Notes under the pieces: generated by a model
Seen by the model: only the letters and a program-made list of their open reading frames with translations
The model's database searches: none
Told to the model about the DNA's origin: nothing
Made by a program: the position numbers and the translations under genes
Shown: piece after piece, positions 11,616 through 21,153 of the stretch
Layout of the letters: every line of letters starts with the position of its first letter
Numbering within the stretch: position 1 is the first letter of the stretch
NCBI RefSeq assembly: GCF_000737335.2
Contig: NZ_JMCC02000035.1
Location: 1 to 64,000, forward strand
DNA from: Enhygromyxa salina
Lineage (GTDB): Bacteria > Myxococcota_A > Polyangia > Nannocystales > Nannocystaceae
Direction of reading: 5' to 3'
DNA length: 64,000 nt

Positions 11616-13070
11616 GTGCTGTTCCACTCCACGACCTTCGCGGCCTTCTTCGCCCTCGTGTGGGTCCTGTACTGGGCGCTGCACCGGCACACTCGACCCA
11701 AGCTGATCCTGCTCACGCTCGCGAGCTGGGCGTTCTACTCTGCGTGGGACTGGCGATTCACCGGGCTGTTGTTGCTATCGACTGGCGTTGACTATGTGTG
11801 TGGCCGCCAGCTGGCCCGCCCGAACAGCCGCCGCGGCCGCTGGCTGGGGCTGAGCCTGGCGGTCAACCTGGGGATCCTCGCCACATTCAAATACTTGGAC
11901 TTCTTCGCGGCGTCCATGGCCACGGCGCTTACCAGCCTTGGCCTGCAGGCGGACTGGGCGTCCCTGCACATCATCTTGCCCGTGGGGATCAGCTTCTACA
12001 CGTTTCAGACCCTTGGCTACACGATCGACGTCTACCGCGGTCGCGCGCAGCCGTCCGACGATCCCTGGCAGTTCGCGGCCTACGTCGCGTTCTTTCCTCA
12101 GCTGGTCGCCGGCCCGATCGAGCGCGCGTCTTCGCTGTTGCCGCAGCTTGCCGCGAGACCGCGCCTGACCGCCGCCGACCAGCTCGAGGGGGCGCGGCGG
12201 TTCGTGATCGGGCTGTGGAAGAAGATGATCCTGGCCGACAACCTCGCGGTGTACGTCGACTGGGTGTTCGTGATCCCGGCCGACCAGGTCGCGCCGCACC
12301 AAGTGTGCCTGGGCGTGCTCGCGTTCGCCGGTCAGATCTGGGCCGACTTCTCTGGCTACACGGACATGGCGCTGGGCATCGCGCGAATGCTGGGCATTCG
12401 GCTGGCCGAGAATTTTGACGCGCCCTACTTTGCTCGGGGCCCGCGCGACTTCTGGCGGCGCTGGCACATCAGCCTGTCGACCTGGCTGCGCGACTATCTG
12501 TACATTCCGCTGGGCGGCAACCGGCGTGGACCGGCGCGCACGCAGATCAACCTGGCCATCACGATGCTGCTTGGCGGGCTGTGGCACGGCGCGGCCTGGA
12601 CCTTCGTGGCCTGGGGCGCCTTTCATGGTCTGTGGCTGGCGCTCGAGCGCGGGGTGTCGGGCTTGCGCGCGTCGCTGGGGCGCGAGCGCAGCTCCAACTT
12701 CGTATGGGTCTCGCTCGGCGTCGCCGCGACCTTCGTGATGGTCTGCCTGGCCTGGCTATTGTTTCGGGCGCCGAGCCTGGGGGTCGCGTGGGGGTTCGTG
12801 CGCGTCGCGATCCAAGGCGCGGCCAACCCCGCGAGTTGGCGTGACCCCGCGCTGTTGATCGACGCCGCGTTCGTGCTCCACTTCTTGGGCCCGATCCTGA
12901 TCCTCCAAGCGGTTCGCCGGGCGCTGCCGCAACCTGGCACCGAGACGGCCCAGGCCCACGCGCGGACCCGCAGCTACGTCGGCTGGATGATCGCCGTGTA
13001 CGCCCTGATCGCCCTGTTCGCCGAGCCCCACGCCCAGCCCGACGCGCCGTTCATCTACTTCCAGTTCTGA
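11616..13070 (+). CDS. MBOAT family O-acyltransferase (AlgI-like)
   Basis: A 484-residue multi-pass membrane protein of the MBOAT family as seen in AlgI / DltB / PatA systems, which pass an acyl group (often acetyl) across the membrane to a surface or periplasmic acceptor. Family hallmarks: FFPQLVAGPIERA, FWRRWHISLSTWLRDYLYIP and the catalytic-site segment GGLWHGAAWTFVAWG with His324. The start is GTG (MLFHSTTFAAFF), 4 bp after malG; the N-terminal LFHS motif is the usual AlgI start. The next gene encodes an SGNH-type protein, the normal partner that completes transfer. The acceptor (polysaccharide, peptidoglycan or other) cannot be deduced here. Confidence 0.9.
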   Translation: MLFHSTTFAAFFALVWVLYWALHRHTRPKLILLTLASWAFYSAWDWRFTGLLLLSTGVDYVCGRQLARPNSRRGRWLGLSLAVNLGILATFKYLDFFAASMATALTSLGLQADWASLHIILPVGISFYTFQTLGYTIDVYRGRAQPSDDPWQFAAYVAFFPQLVAGPIERASSLLPQLAARPRLTAADQLEGARRFVIGLWKKMILADNLAVYVDWVFVIPADQVAPHQVCLGVLAFAGQIWADFSGYTDMALGIARMLGIRLAENFDAPYFARGPRDFWRRWHISLSTWLRDYLYIPLGGNRRGPARTQINLAITMLLGGLWHGAAWTFVAWGAFHGLWLALERGVSGLRASLGRERSSNFVWVSLGVAATFVMVCLAWLLFRAPSLGVAWGFVRVAIQGAANPASWRDPALLIDAAFVLHFLGPILILQAVRRALPQPGTETAQAHARTRSYVGWMIAVYALIALFAEPHAQPDAPFIYFQF

Positions 13071-13080
13071 ACAAAGCCCG

Positions 13081-14205
13081 ATGCCCGCCTCGCCAACACC
13101 CAGCGCCGCGCCGCCCAGCGCCGACTCGGACCGGACCCGCTCGCTGCTGGCGGCCGTGGCAACCCTCGCGGCCCTCGCCTGCGCGAGCCTGGTCCCGCTC
13201 GAGCCGCTGACCAAGAACCTCGCGGGTGAGCGGGTCGCCTACCGACACGAGACCTACGAGCTCGACCCGCGCTTCGTCGCCGACGCCGGTCCGCGCTCCC
13301 GCCACGCCAGCAACGCCCAGGGCCTGCGCGGCGATGTGATCGTGGGTCGGGATCTCGAGCTGCTAACGCTTGGGGGCAGCACGGTCGAGTGCAGCTTGCT
13401 CGACGAGCCGGACGCCCTCACGGCACGGATCGCCCAGGCCGCCGCGCCGCAGGTTCAGCACCCACTGCGCGCCGCCGCGCTCGCGCAGGCAGGACTGCCG
13501 CTGTCGGAGCTCTTGACCGAGCTCGAGCAGTTCACAGCGGACCGCCGCCGCCCCGATCTGATCGTTGGCATGTTTGGCGCCAACGAGGCCCAGGCCTTCT
13601 TCAACCACGCGCCGTGGGTGTCGCAGGCCAAGGGCGCGGCGTGGGATGTGTGGCTCGATCCGGCCTCGCCGTTCGGAACCCAGGGCCGGTCGCAGACCTA
13701 TCGCGGCTGGTACCAACCGGGCAACCACGGTGGCTTCTTGAGCGCGCCGCGAGCCGCCTACGCGGACCCGCGCGGCTGGGTTGACGAGCTCCACCCCGGT
13801 CACGTCCCGCTGCTGCGGGCCGCCCTCGCCGACTATGTCACCAGCTTGGCGGCCCTCGAGCGGCTCACCCATGACCGCGGCGCCAAGCTGGTGCTGGTGA
13901 CCCAGCCGATCGCGCCGTGGTCGGCTCCGGCTGACGGCCGCGGCTGGGCGCCGTTTGTCTACGCCGAGCAAGGCCAGGGCTTCTTGCCTTCGCCGGATCT
14001 GACCGGGAAGCTCGTCGAGGCCTTCAACGCACAGACCCGTGGTTTCGCGGCCGAGCGCGGGCTCGTGCTCGTGGATCTCGCCGTCGAGCTACAAGGCTGC
14101 GCGGCCTGTTTCTACGATCAGTGGCACTTCAGCGACACGGGGGCCGCGAGGGCGGGTGCCGCGATCGCGGCGGTCGCAGCAGCAGAGCTCCCCAACAAGC
14201 CCTGA
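13081..14205 (+). CDS. SGNH/GDSL hydrolase-like acyl-transfer partner
   Basis: A 374-residue protein with a single N-terminal hydrophobic segment (about 20-40, LLAAVATLAALACASLVPL), so probably an inner-membrane-anchored periplasmic enzyme. SGNH blocks are visible: LLTLGGSTVE with nucleophile Ser100; GMFGANEAQAF as the block-III Asn region; and DQWHFSDTG with Asp346 and His349 as the remaining triad members. AlgX-, AlgJ- and DltD-like proteins of this type take the acyl group delivered by an MBOAT protein and put it on the final acceptor. It lies 10 bp after the MBOAT gene, supporting a two-protein O-acylation machine. It faces the convergent nucleotidyltransferase gene 11 bp away. Confidence 0.78.
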   Translation: MPASPTPSAAPPSADSDRTRSLLAAVATLAALACASLVPLEPLTKNLAGERVAYRHETYELDPRFVADAGPRSRHASNAQGLRGDVIVGRDLELLTLGGSTVECSLLDEPDALTARIAQAAAPQVQHPLRAAALAQAGLPLSELLTELEQFTADRRRPDLIVGMFGANEAQAFFNHAPWVSQAKGAAWDVWLDPASPFGTQGRSQTYRGWYQPGNHGGFLSAPRAAYADPRGWVDELHPGHVPLLRAALADYVTSLAALERLTHDRGAKLVLVTQPIAPWSAPADGRGWAPFVYAEQGQGFLPSPDLTGKLVEAFNAQTRGFAAERGLVLVDLAVELQGCAACFYDQWHFSDTGAARAGAAIAAVAAAELPNKP

Positions 14206-14216
14206 ACAGCTCGCGC

Positions 14217-15467
14217 TCAGTGCCACTCGGCCAGCGGCAGCTCGCTCGCGTCGGCACCAAACGGACCGGCCTCGCCCGCGTGCCAGCGCCGCGAAGCCTC
14301 CTCGCGGATTCGCCTGAGCAATTGATCAATGCGACCCACATCGGGGTATTGCGGCAACTTGGTCGCCCGCCGTGCGTCCTCGAGTTCGGCGGCCAGCTCC
14401 TGGGCCCGCTGAATCACCTTTGCCAGCTCGACCTCTTGCCGCTTGATCGCTAGCAATTCCAGGCGCAGATCCCCGGTCATCTCGAATTGCGCGGTCCCGG
14501 TCCGAAGCCAGTTGGTCGCCGTCGCAAGCAGGCGCAGCAGGTTGTAGGCGTTCTTGGGCCGAAGCTCGCGGGGCAGATCAAAGCGATGCTGCTCCGACTG
14601 GGCGAACCCGACCAGCGCCGCATAGTCACGATCGCCCAGCAGGCCCTGGTCGAACATCGAGCTGTACAGCTGCTTGATGTAGTCCTTGGCCCGCCGCGTC
14701 TTGTCGGCCTCGGTGTGCCCTTCGATCTTGGCCTCGACCGCGAGCTTCGCCGCCGCCTGGTCGAGCGAGAGCGAGGGATCCTGAGCGAGCCACGCCAACA
14801 GCAGCCGGCGGTGCTCGGCGAGGCGCAGCCCTTGCTCGAGCCGCGTCAGCTGCGACAGCGCGTAGCGGCCAAAGGTGCCGTAGATCTCTGATGACACGAA
14901 CGCGTCGCGGATCTCCAGCGTCCACTCGCCCATCGGATCGGTCGCCGTCGCGCCGTTGAGCAGCAGCGTCTCGAGCGTGTTGGGATCGGCGCGAATCGCC
15001 TGCCGCAGGGCCTTGCCGACCTCCCACAGGTTCTCGCTGCCATCGGCGCTGACCAGGTCCGTCGGTGGATCGACGAGCGCCGTGGTCCACACAAACGGCA
15101 ACACGAACACGCCGCGGCGGTCCGTGTCCGAGCCTTGCTCCGCCAGGCCCCACGCGCGCGAGCCCACGACGGTCTCCAAGATCGCGTTGCCGCGCAGGGC
15201 TTGCCACGCCGCCTCGCGGCGGACCGCGAACTCGAGCTGCCCGGCCTTGCGCGGCGTCAGCTCCTCGCGGGCGTAGCGGACGTTGCCAACGCCCACGACG
15301 TGAACCGTGACGGCCGACCCCTCGATCGCCTTGACCCGCCCGACCGCGCCCTGGGTGACGACGCGCCCCTGGAATTCACGGTCGACCCGCGTCGTGACTT
15401 CGGTGCCGTGGGGCAGTGGAACCCGGAGCGGGTCAATGTCTTCGAGGCCTTTGATGCGGATCTTCAT
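14217..15467 (-). CDS. RlaP-like predicted nucleotidyltransferase with N-terminal SH3-like domain
   Basis: A 416-residue protein. The core (about 80-330) has the DNA-polymerase-beta-type nucleotidyltransferase signature VGSRAWGLAEQGSDTDRRGV (101-120), with Gly-Ser and the metal-binding Asp114 and Asp116. This spelling and the following long helical part match the YcgL/RlaP group (Pfam PF10127), predicted nucleotidyltransferases often found next to RNA ligases. Here no RNA ligase is adjacent. The first 80 residues are extra and look like a small KOW/SH3-like beta barrel (VVTQGAVGRVKAIEGSAVTV), possibly for nucleic-acid or protein binding. The C-terminus (330-416) is helical. It stands alone, convergent with the SGNH gene and divergent from the beta-helix gene. 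Substrate unknown. Confidence 0.72.
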   Translation of the reverse strand: MKIRIKGLEDIDPLRVPLPHGTEVTTRVDREFQGRVVTQGAVGRVKAIEGSAVTVHVVGVGNVRYAREELTPRKAGQLEFAVRREAAWQALRGNAILETVVGSRAWGLAEQGSDTDRRGVFVLPFVWTTALVDPPTDLVSADGSENLWEVGKALRQAIRADPNTLETLLLNGATATDPMGEWTLEIRDAFVSSEIYGTFGRYALSQLTRLEQGLRLAEHRRLLLAWLAQDPSLSLDQAAAKLAVEAKIEGHTEADKTRRAKDYIKQLYSSMFDQGLLGDRDYAALVGFAQSEQHRFDLPRELRPKNAYNLLRLLATATNWLRTGTAQFEMTGDLRLELLAIKRQEVELAKVIQRAQELAAELEDARRATKLPQYPDVGRIDQLLRRIREEASRRWHAGEAGPFGADASELPLAEWH

Positions 15468-15567
15468 GAGTCACCGACGCCTCGCTGTTTCTCACACTTC
15501 ACGCAGGGTCCGCAAACGCGGACGCCCGTGGCGCCCCTGCGTGCGCTTCGGATACAGTGCCAGTCTC

Positions 15568-17055
15568 ATGTCCCAGCTTCGATCGCTCGCCGTATTGCCC
15601 GTGGCCGCTGTCCTGCTCACGCCCTCGCTCGCCAGCGCCGCGACCTTGCAGGTTGGCCCCGACAAGACCTACCAGACGGTCAACGCCGCGATCGCGGCCG
15701 CGCAGCCCGGCGACGTCATCGAGATCGACGAAGGCATGTACGTCAACGACATCTCGACGATCAACACCAACGATCTGACGATCCGGGGCATGGGCGCGGG
15801 CGCCCACCTCCACGCGACCCAGCTGCTGCCCAACAAGAAGGGCATCTTTGCGATCAACGTTGGCGTGGGCCCGATCACCGTCGAGAACATCGAGTTCTCG
15901 GGCGCCGCGATCAGCCCCAACGACGGCGACAACGGGGCCGGAATCCGGGCCCAGGGCACCGAGCTGACCGTGCGCGGCTGTCATTTTCACGACAACCAAA
16001 ACGGGATCCTCAGCGGCGGCAGCCCCAACGCGTTGATGACGATCGAGCACTCGGAATTTGGCTATAACGGCAACCCGGGCTCGGGCCAAGAGCACAACGT
16101 CTACATTAGTGGTGACACGGCGATGCTGGTGTTCGCCTACAACTATTCGCACCACTCGTTCTCGGGCCACACGCTCAAGACCCGGGCCAAAGAGAATCAC
16201 GTACTCTATAACCGGATCATGGACGAGGGCGACGGCAGTTCGTCCTACATCATCGACGTGCCCCAGGGCGGGCCAACCTACATCATCGGCAACCTGCTGC
16301 ACCAGGGGCCCAACGCAGAGAACAAGGGCACGGTCATCTCCTACAAGCGCGAGGGCCAGACCAACGACGATCTGCGCCTGTATCTGGCCCACAACACCCT
16401 CGTCAACGAGAGCGGCAATCAAAACACCGCGTTCGTTCGGGTTGGCGTGGCCGACATGGTCGTCATGCAGAACAACCTGATGATCGGGCCCGGCAACCCG
16501 ATCATGTTCGACAACGCGCCGGCCCCCGTGACCGACGAAGGCAACCTGCAGACCGACATGCCGATGCTCGTTGACCTCGCCGGATACAACTATGAGCTGC
16601 TCGAGGGGTCGCCCGCGATCGACGTGGGTGTCAGGGTTCTCGCCGAGCTGCTGCCCGAGTCGCACTATGTCCACGTCGCGGGCAACGAAGATCGGCCGGT
16701 CGTTGGCGCGCCAGACATCGGCGCCTACGAGTTTGGCGAGGCGCCCGGCGACGGCGACGGCGACGGCGATCCAACCGGAGACGGGGATGGCGACTCGGGC
16801 GACGGCGACTCGGGCGATGGCGAGTCGGGCGACGGCGATGGCGATCCAGCTGGCGACGGCGACGGCGACCCGACCGGCGGCGACGAAGCGGGAGACAGCG
16901 AGTCGGGCGCAGGTGAGTCCGGGACCGGCGGCGAGGCTGGCGTCGACACCACCGAGGGCTGCAGCTGCAGCGCGCCGGATCGGGGCGCGGACCTGGGCTT
17001 TGGGGCGCTCGCGCTGTTGGCCCTGCTCGGGGTGCGCCCGCGCCGACGGGACTGA
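15568..17055 (+). CDS. Right-handed beta-helix surface protein with MYXO-CTERM-like tail
   Basis: A 495-residue exported protein. The signal peptide ends near residue 24 (LTPSLASA). Residues about 25-390 are a right-handed parallel beta-helix: TYQTVNAAIAAAQPGDVIEI is the classic opening of pectate-lyase-like / PbH1 proteins, followed by repeated coils (LTIRGMG; ITVENIEFSG; LTVRGCHFHDNQNGI). About 394-455 is a Gly-Asp-rich linker with GDGD and GDSGDG runs. The end is a MYXO-CTERM-like sorting tail: Cys pair in GCSCSAP, a hydrophobic stretch GFGALALLALLGV and a final PRRRD. That tail marks processing and surface display in myxobacteria. No catalytic Asp/Arg set of a known lyase is obvious. ATG at this position gives the signal peptide; a longer frame upstream does not. 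Confidence 0.82.
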   Translation: MSQLRSLAVLPVAAVLLTPSLASAATLQVGPDKTYQTVNAAIAAAQPGDVIEIDEGMYVNDISTINTNDLTIRGMGAGAHLHATQLLPNKKGIFAINVGVGPITVENIEFSGAAISPNDGDNGAGIRAQGTELTVRGCHFHDNQNGILSGGSPNALMTIEHSEFGYNGNPGSGQEHNVYISGDTAMLVFAYNYSHHSFSGHTLKTRAKENHVLYNRIMDEGDGSSSYIIDVPQGGPTYIIGNLLHQGPNAENKGTVISYKREGQTNDDLRLYLAHNTLVNESGNQNTAFVRVGVADMVVMQNNLMIGPGNPIMFDNAPAPVTDEGNLQTDMPMLVDLAGYNYELLEGSPAIDVGVRVLAELLPESHYVHVAGNEDRPVVGAPDIGAYEFGEAPGDGDGDGDPTGDGDGDSGDGDSGDGESGDGDGDPAGDGDGDPTGGDEAGDSESGAGESGTGGEAGVDTTEGCSCSAPDRGADLGFGALALLALLGVRPRRRD

Positions 17056-17058
17056 AGC

Positions 17059-18717
17059 TCAGTCCCAGCGATCCAGCTTGTAGGTCTGCGCGACGCCGCC
17101 CTTGTCCGTCACGCGAAACACGTGGCCCCACGAGGCGCCCTCTTGCAGCGCGATCCCGCTGGCCTGCTCGCCGCCCTTGCCGTGGACAACGGCCGCTTTG
17201 GTGTAGGCCTCGAGCGTCTTGCGAATCTCGCGATAGTCGCTCTTCAAGAACTCGGGGAAAAAGCCCGCGCCCGATTCATATTTGAGATCCTTCGCGCCCT
17301 CGAGCACGAAGATCACCAAATTCCCATGATGCCTGTGCTTGCCGTCGCCGCCCCACATCGCGGGAGACAGCGTGATCGCGCTGACCTCGTGATGGGTGTT
17401 GGGCTTCAAATTCCACCGCGCCGGGGGCGAGCCGTTCACGTACACGTACCAAGTCACGGGGTTGCGCTTGTCCGGGCTGTCCCACTGAATGATCGGCGGC
17501 GCCTCGGGGTTCTTCGCGGTCACCAAGCCCAGGTACGCGCACGTGGCCGACGGGACCCGGTATTCGATCCGCGCCGCGTTTGGCACTACCCGCTTGGAGA
17601 ATTTCTCCCAGGTCATGACCTGCGCAGGGACGTCGAGCTCCATCTCGGTGGGCTTGAGCTTGGCCTTGAGGTGCGAGAACACCCCCTGCTTCTCGTTGCT
17701 GCGCGGCGCCGAGCTGGGCACCCACAGCGGCTGCAGATCCGCGAGGGTGGCGAAGCGCCGCTCGAGCGCGCCCGCGCTGCGCAGCTCCGCGACGATCTTT
17801 TCGGCCCGCTCGATGTTCTGCTTGCCCGGCGCCGCGGTTGGCCGCTGGTATTGCAATGGGTGCATCTTGGCGTCGAATTTGGCCTTGACCACGTCGAAGG
17901 GCAGCTGCTCCGCGAGGTCCTCGAGCAGGGTCCCGATCATCGAGCTGCGCACGTGGCAAAACCCAGGGGGGGCGGTTGCGACGGCCAGCCAGACCACGTT
18001 GTCGCGCGCGGCCGCCGAGCCGACCGCCTGCCTGCGCTGGTGCAGGCCGAGCAGCCAATTGGCTACGCTTATGCACTTCTCCGAGCGGTACAGCCCGCCC
18101 GTGCTCAGCAGCGCCGCCGCCTTCTTGACCAGCTTCAGCGGAAATTCCTCGAGCCCGGCGCGGAGCAGCCGGTAGTCCTCGCGCCTCTCGGCCGCGATCT
18201 CCGAAGCCCTGCGGAGCCGCCCCGTGGGAAACACGAGCTCGCTCGCAGGGGTGACCGCCAGGTGCTTCCAATCACCGGTCGTCGGCTTACCCCAGACAGG
18301 TTCGCTCGTCACGAACACCCCCGTGATCGGGGCGCGGGTGGTGTGCTCGGCGAGCGCCCGCACGGCCGCGTCGTAGACCCCGAGCGACTGCGTGGCGCCC
18401 CACAACGCCGACGCGACCTTGCCCGCATCGTCGACCGTGACCAGCCCGCCGTAGCGCTCGAAGAAGCTGCGACAGCTGGCGCAGGTGTTTTGCTGCTGGT
18501 ACGAAGCCGGCAGCGCGTCCAAGAACACGTCGAACAGCTCGGTGGTCGCCGTCGTGAACAGCGGCGGCGGCTTGCCATTCTCGTTGGTGGCCTTGGTGGC
18601 CTTGGTCGCCTTGGTCGCCGCCTCGAAGCGCGTGCGCACGGACGCGAGGAACTCGGTGTAGTGACGATCATCGCCGTCACCGCTCGCAGCACCCGACCCC
18701 ATCAACTGATCCGACAT
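17059..18717 (-). CDS. Uncharacterised cytoplasmic protein (552 aa)
   Basis: I do not recognise a family with known function. The protein is soluble with no signal peptide. Near the N-terminus a KAT tripeptide repeat (KATKATKAT, about 36-44) comes from a short DNA repeat. Residues about 78-110 (NTCASCRSFFERYGGLVTVD) hold a CxxC pair followed by a phrase that I associate with uncharacterised proteins seen in phages and actinobacteria; this is from memory and weak. Later parts include a long basic region with KLKAKLKPTEMELDVP and a beta-rich end. It is convergent with the beta-helix gene (4 bp between stops) and divergent from the kinase/phospho-lyase gene (91 bp). It could be a former phage gene, but nothing else nearby supports that. 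Confidence 0.6.
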   Translation of the reverse strand: MSDQLMGSGAASGDGDDRHYTEFLASVRTRFEAATKATKATKATNENGKPPPLFTTATTELFDVFLDALPASYQQQNTCASCRSFFERYGGLVTVDDAGKVASALWGATQSLGVYDAAVRALAEHTTRAPITGVFVTSEPVWGKPTTGDWKHLAVTPASELVFPTGRLRRASEIAAERREDYRLLRAGLEEFPLKLVKKAAALLSTGGLYRSEKCISVANWLLGLHQRRQAVGSAAARDNVVWLAVATAPPGFCHVRSSMIGTLLEDLAEQLPFDVVKAKFDAKMHPLQYQRPTAAPGKQNIERAEKIVAELRSAGALERRFATLADLQPLWVPSSAPRSNEKQGVFSHLKAKLKPTEMELDVPAQVMTWEKFSKRVVPNAARIEYRVPSATCAYLGLVTAKNPEAPPIIQWDSPDKRNPVTWYVYVNGSPPARWNLKPNTHHEVSAITLSPAMWGGDGKHRHHGNLVIFVLEGAKDLKYESGAGFFPEFLKSDYREIRKTLEAYTKAAVVHGKGGEQASGIALQEGASWGHVFRVTDKGGVAQTYKLDRWD

Positions 18718-18808
18718 GGTCGACAGTGAACGCCGACGGCCGCCAGCGTGTCAACTCGTCAATCCAGAGTCCCCACCACGCGCGCAATCGTACATACTCG
18801 CGCCAGCG

Positions 18809-21151
18809 ATGCCAACGGCACCACCACGACCGCAGCTCGACGCCTCGCGGGTCGCCGCGCTCGCCCACCAGCTGTGGGGCCTGACGCCGACCCGGGGTGG
18901 TCCGCACGATCTTGGCAGCTACGACGACAGCAACTATGCGATCACGTCGAGCACCGACGCGGGTGAGCGCGCCCATGTCATCAAGCTCAGCGTCGAACCC
19001 CGCGAGATCATCGACCTGCAGTGTGCGGTGCTCGGTCACCTCGCCACGCGCCCGTCGGCGGGGCTGGTTCCGCAGATCATCCCCAGCCGCGATGGCCAGG
19101 CTTTCGTGGCGATCCGCGACGACGCCGGCCAGGCCTGCATCATGCGGGTGCTGAGCTTCATTCCCGGCAAGCTGTGGTCGGAGCTGTCTGACCCAACGCC
19201 CGCGCTGCGCCGGGCGCTGGGCCAGGCGCTCGCCCAGATCAACCGTGATCTCGAGGACTTCGAGCACCCGGCCATGTACCGCTCGAGCCCGTGGAACCTG
19301 ACCCAGGCCGAGTGGATCGCCGACGAGCTGGGCGCGATCGAGCCCGGGCCCAAGCGCGCGCTGATCGTCGATGCGCTCGCGCAGTTTCGGGCGCGGGTGA
19401 TCCCCCGGTTGCCCGAGCTCGGCTGTCAGCTGATCCACGGCGACGCCAACGATCAAAACCTGGTCGTCGCGGACCACGAGCTGCGCGGCATCTTCGACTT
19501 CGGCGACGTCGGCGTGGCCCCGACGATCTGCGAGCTGGCGATCGCGGCGGCCTATACAGGGATGGTCACCGATCCCATCCAGGCGATCGCCGAGCTCTGC
19601 GTTGGCTACCACGAGCGTCGCCCCCTCAGCTCGATCGAGCTGGACCTGTTGTTCGATCTGGTCCGGGCCCGGCTGGCCGTCAGCGTGACCTGCTCGGCGC
19701 TGGTCCGCGCGCGCGAGCCCGACAACGCCCACAGCTTCAGCTCCGAAGCCCAGGCCTGGTCGCTGCTTGGCAAGTTGACCGAGTTCGGCCGCCGGGCGGT
19801 GACCAAGTACTGGACCAGCGCGTGCGGGCTGCCAGCGCCGGTCCGGGTCCCGGGCGCCCGCTCGCGGCCGCGGCTGCTGGCCCAGCGTCGGGTTCGGCTT
19901 GGCGCCGCGCTGAGCCTGGCCTACGACAGCCCGCTGTACATCCGCCGCGGCGAGGGCACGTGGCTGTTCGACGAGCACGACAACGCCTACCTCGACTGCG
20001 TCAACAACATCAGCCACGTCGGCCACTGCCACCCGCGCGTGGTCGCAGAGGCGACCCGACAGATCGCCACGCTCAACACCAACACCCGCTACTTGCACGA
20101 GGGCATCCTCCACTATGCCGAGCAGCTGACCGCGACCTTGCCTGGCGAGCTGAGCGTGGTGTTCTTGGTTTGCTCGGGCACCGAGGCCAACGAGCTCGCG
20201 CTGCGGATCGCCCGGGCCCACACCGGCGCCAACGAGGTCGTGGTCGTTGACGGGGCCTACCACGGCAACAGCTCGACGATGGTCGACATCAGCCCCTACA
20301 AGTTCGACGGCCCCGGCGGTCGCGGCCGCCCCGACTGGGTCCACGTGCTCGACACGCCCGACCCCCTGCATGGCCGCCACGGCGACAACGGGCCGGCCTA
20401 CGCCCGGGGGATCGCCGCGGCCGCCGACCGGGCGCGGGCGCGCGGCGATGGACTCGCGGCCTTCATCTGCGAGTCGGTGCTCGGCTGCGCGGGTCAGATC
20501 GTGCCGGCCCCGGGCTTCTTGGCGGCCGCCTACCAGCAGGCTCGCGCTGCCGGGGCCGTGTGTATCGCCGACGAGATCCAAGTTGGGTTTGGCCGGGTCG
20601 GCGACGCGATGTGGGCGTTCCAGTCCGAGGGCGTGGTGCCCGACATCCTGACCCTGGGCAAGCCGATCGCCAACGGCCACCCAGTCGGCGCCGTGGTCAC
20701 GACGCCCGCGCTCGCGGCCAGCTTTGCGGGCGGCATGGAGTACTTCAACAGCTTCGGGGGCAACCCGGTCTCGTGCGCGATCGCCCTGGCTGTCCTCAAC
20801 GTCATCCGCGAAGAGGGGCTGATCGACAACGCGCGGGTGACCGGCGCGTGGCTGCGGCGGGCGCTCGAGCGCATCGAGGATCCCGGCGTCGCGCAGGTTC
20901 GCGGGCGCGGCCTGTTTCTTGGGATCGAGCTGGTCGACTCCAGCACACGCAAGCGCCCCGACGCCGCGCGGGCCAAGGCGCTCGTCGAGTTCGCCCAGGG
21001 CCGCGGCGTGCTGCTGAGCGTCGACGGGCCGGGCCACAACGTGGTCAAGATCAAGCCACCGCTCTGCTTTGGGCCGACCGAGGCCAAGATCCTGGTCGCA
21101 ACCATCACCGCGGGGATGGCCATGACGGCCACGCCCCCCACACAGACCTGA
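18809..21151 (+). CDS. Fused APH-type kinase and class-III PLP phospho-lyase/aminotransferase
   Basis: A 780-residue bifunctional protein. Residues about 20-340 are an aminoglycoside-phosphotransferase-fold kinase: LIHGDANDQNLVV (about 209-221) is the catalytic HGDxxxxN loop and IFDFGD is the metal-binding DFG-like motif. Residues about 365-775 are a class-III PLP enzyme: CSGTEANELALRIARAH, ADEIQVGFGR (PLP-ring Asp near 588) and TLGKPIANG with Schiff-base Lys618. The sequence style resembles ethanolamine-phosphate / 5-phosphohydroxylysine phospho-lyases (AGXT2L1/2). In animals hydroxylysine kinase and this lyase act in succession, so the fusion could phosphorylate an amino alcohol and then eliminate phosphate. 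The ATG was chosen to avoid overlap with the divergent gene. Its last five codons and stop fall in a sequence shared with an intergenic repeat. Confidence 0.85.
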   Translation: MPTAPPRPQLDASRVAALAHQLWGLTPTRGGPHDLGSYDDSNYAITSSTDAGERAHVIKLSVEPREIIDLQCAVLGHLATRPSAGLVPQIIPSRDGQAFVAIRDDAGQACIMRVLSFIPGKLWSELSDPTPALRRALGQALAQINRDLEDFEHPAMYRSSPWNLTQAEWIADELGAIEPGPKRALIVDALAQFRARVIPRLPELGCQLIHGDANDQNLVVADHELRGIFDFGDVGVAPTICELAIAAAYTGMVTDPIQAIAELCVGYHERRPLSSIELDLLFDLVRARLAVSVTCSALVRAREPDNAHSFSSEAQAWSLLGKLTEFGRRAVTKYWTSACGLPAPVRVPGARSRPRLLAQRRVRLGAALSLAYDSPLYIRRGEGTWLFDEHDNAYLDCVNNISHVGHCHPRVVAEATRQIATLNTNTRYLHEGILHYAEQLTATLPGELSVVFLVCSGTEANELALRIARAHTGANEVVVVDGAYHGNSSTMVDISPYKFDGPGGRGRPDWVHVLDTPDPLHGRHGDNGPAYARGIAAAADRARARGDGLAAFICESVLGCAGQIVPAPGFLAAAYQQARAAGAVCIADEIQVGFGRVGDAMWAFQSEGVVPDILTLGKPIANGHPVGAVVTTPALAASFAGGMEYFNSFGGNPVSCAIALAVLNVIREEGLIDNARVTGAWLRRALERIEDPGVAQVRGRGLFLGIELVDSSTRKRPDAARAKALVEFAQGRGVLLSVDGPGHNVVKIKPPLCFGPTEAKILVATITAGMAMTATPPTQT

Positions 21152-21153
21152 GA

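Noticed and set aside
17059..18717. Prophage remnant
   Set aside because: Only one weakly phage-like protein; no integrase, structural or lysis genes around it.
18677..21037. A 786-codon open frame antisense to the kinase/phospho-lyase gene
   Set aside because: Its translation is Arg/Gly/Ala-rich without family resemblance and follows the GC3 bias of the real gene on the other strand.
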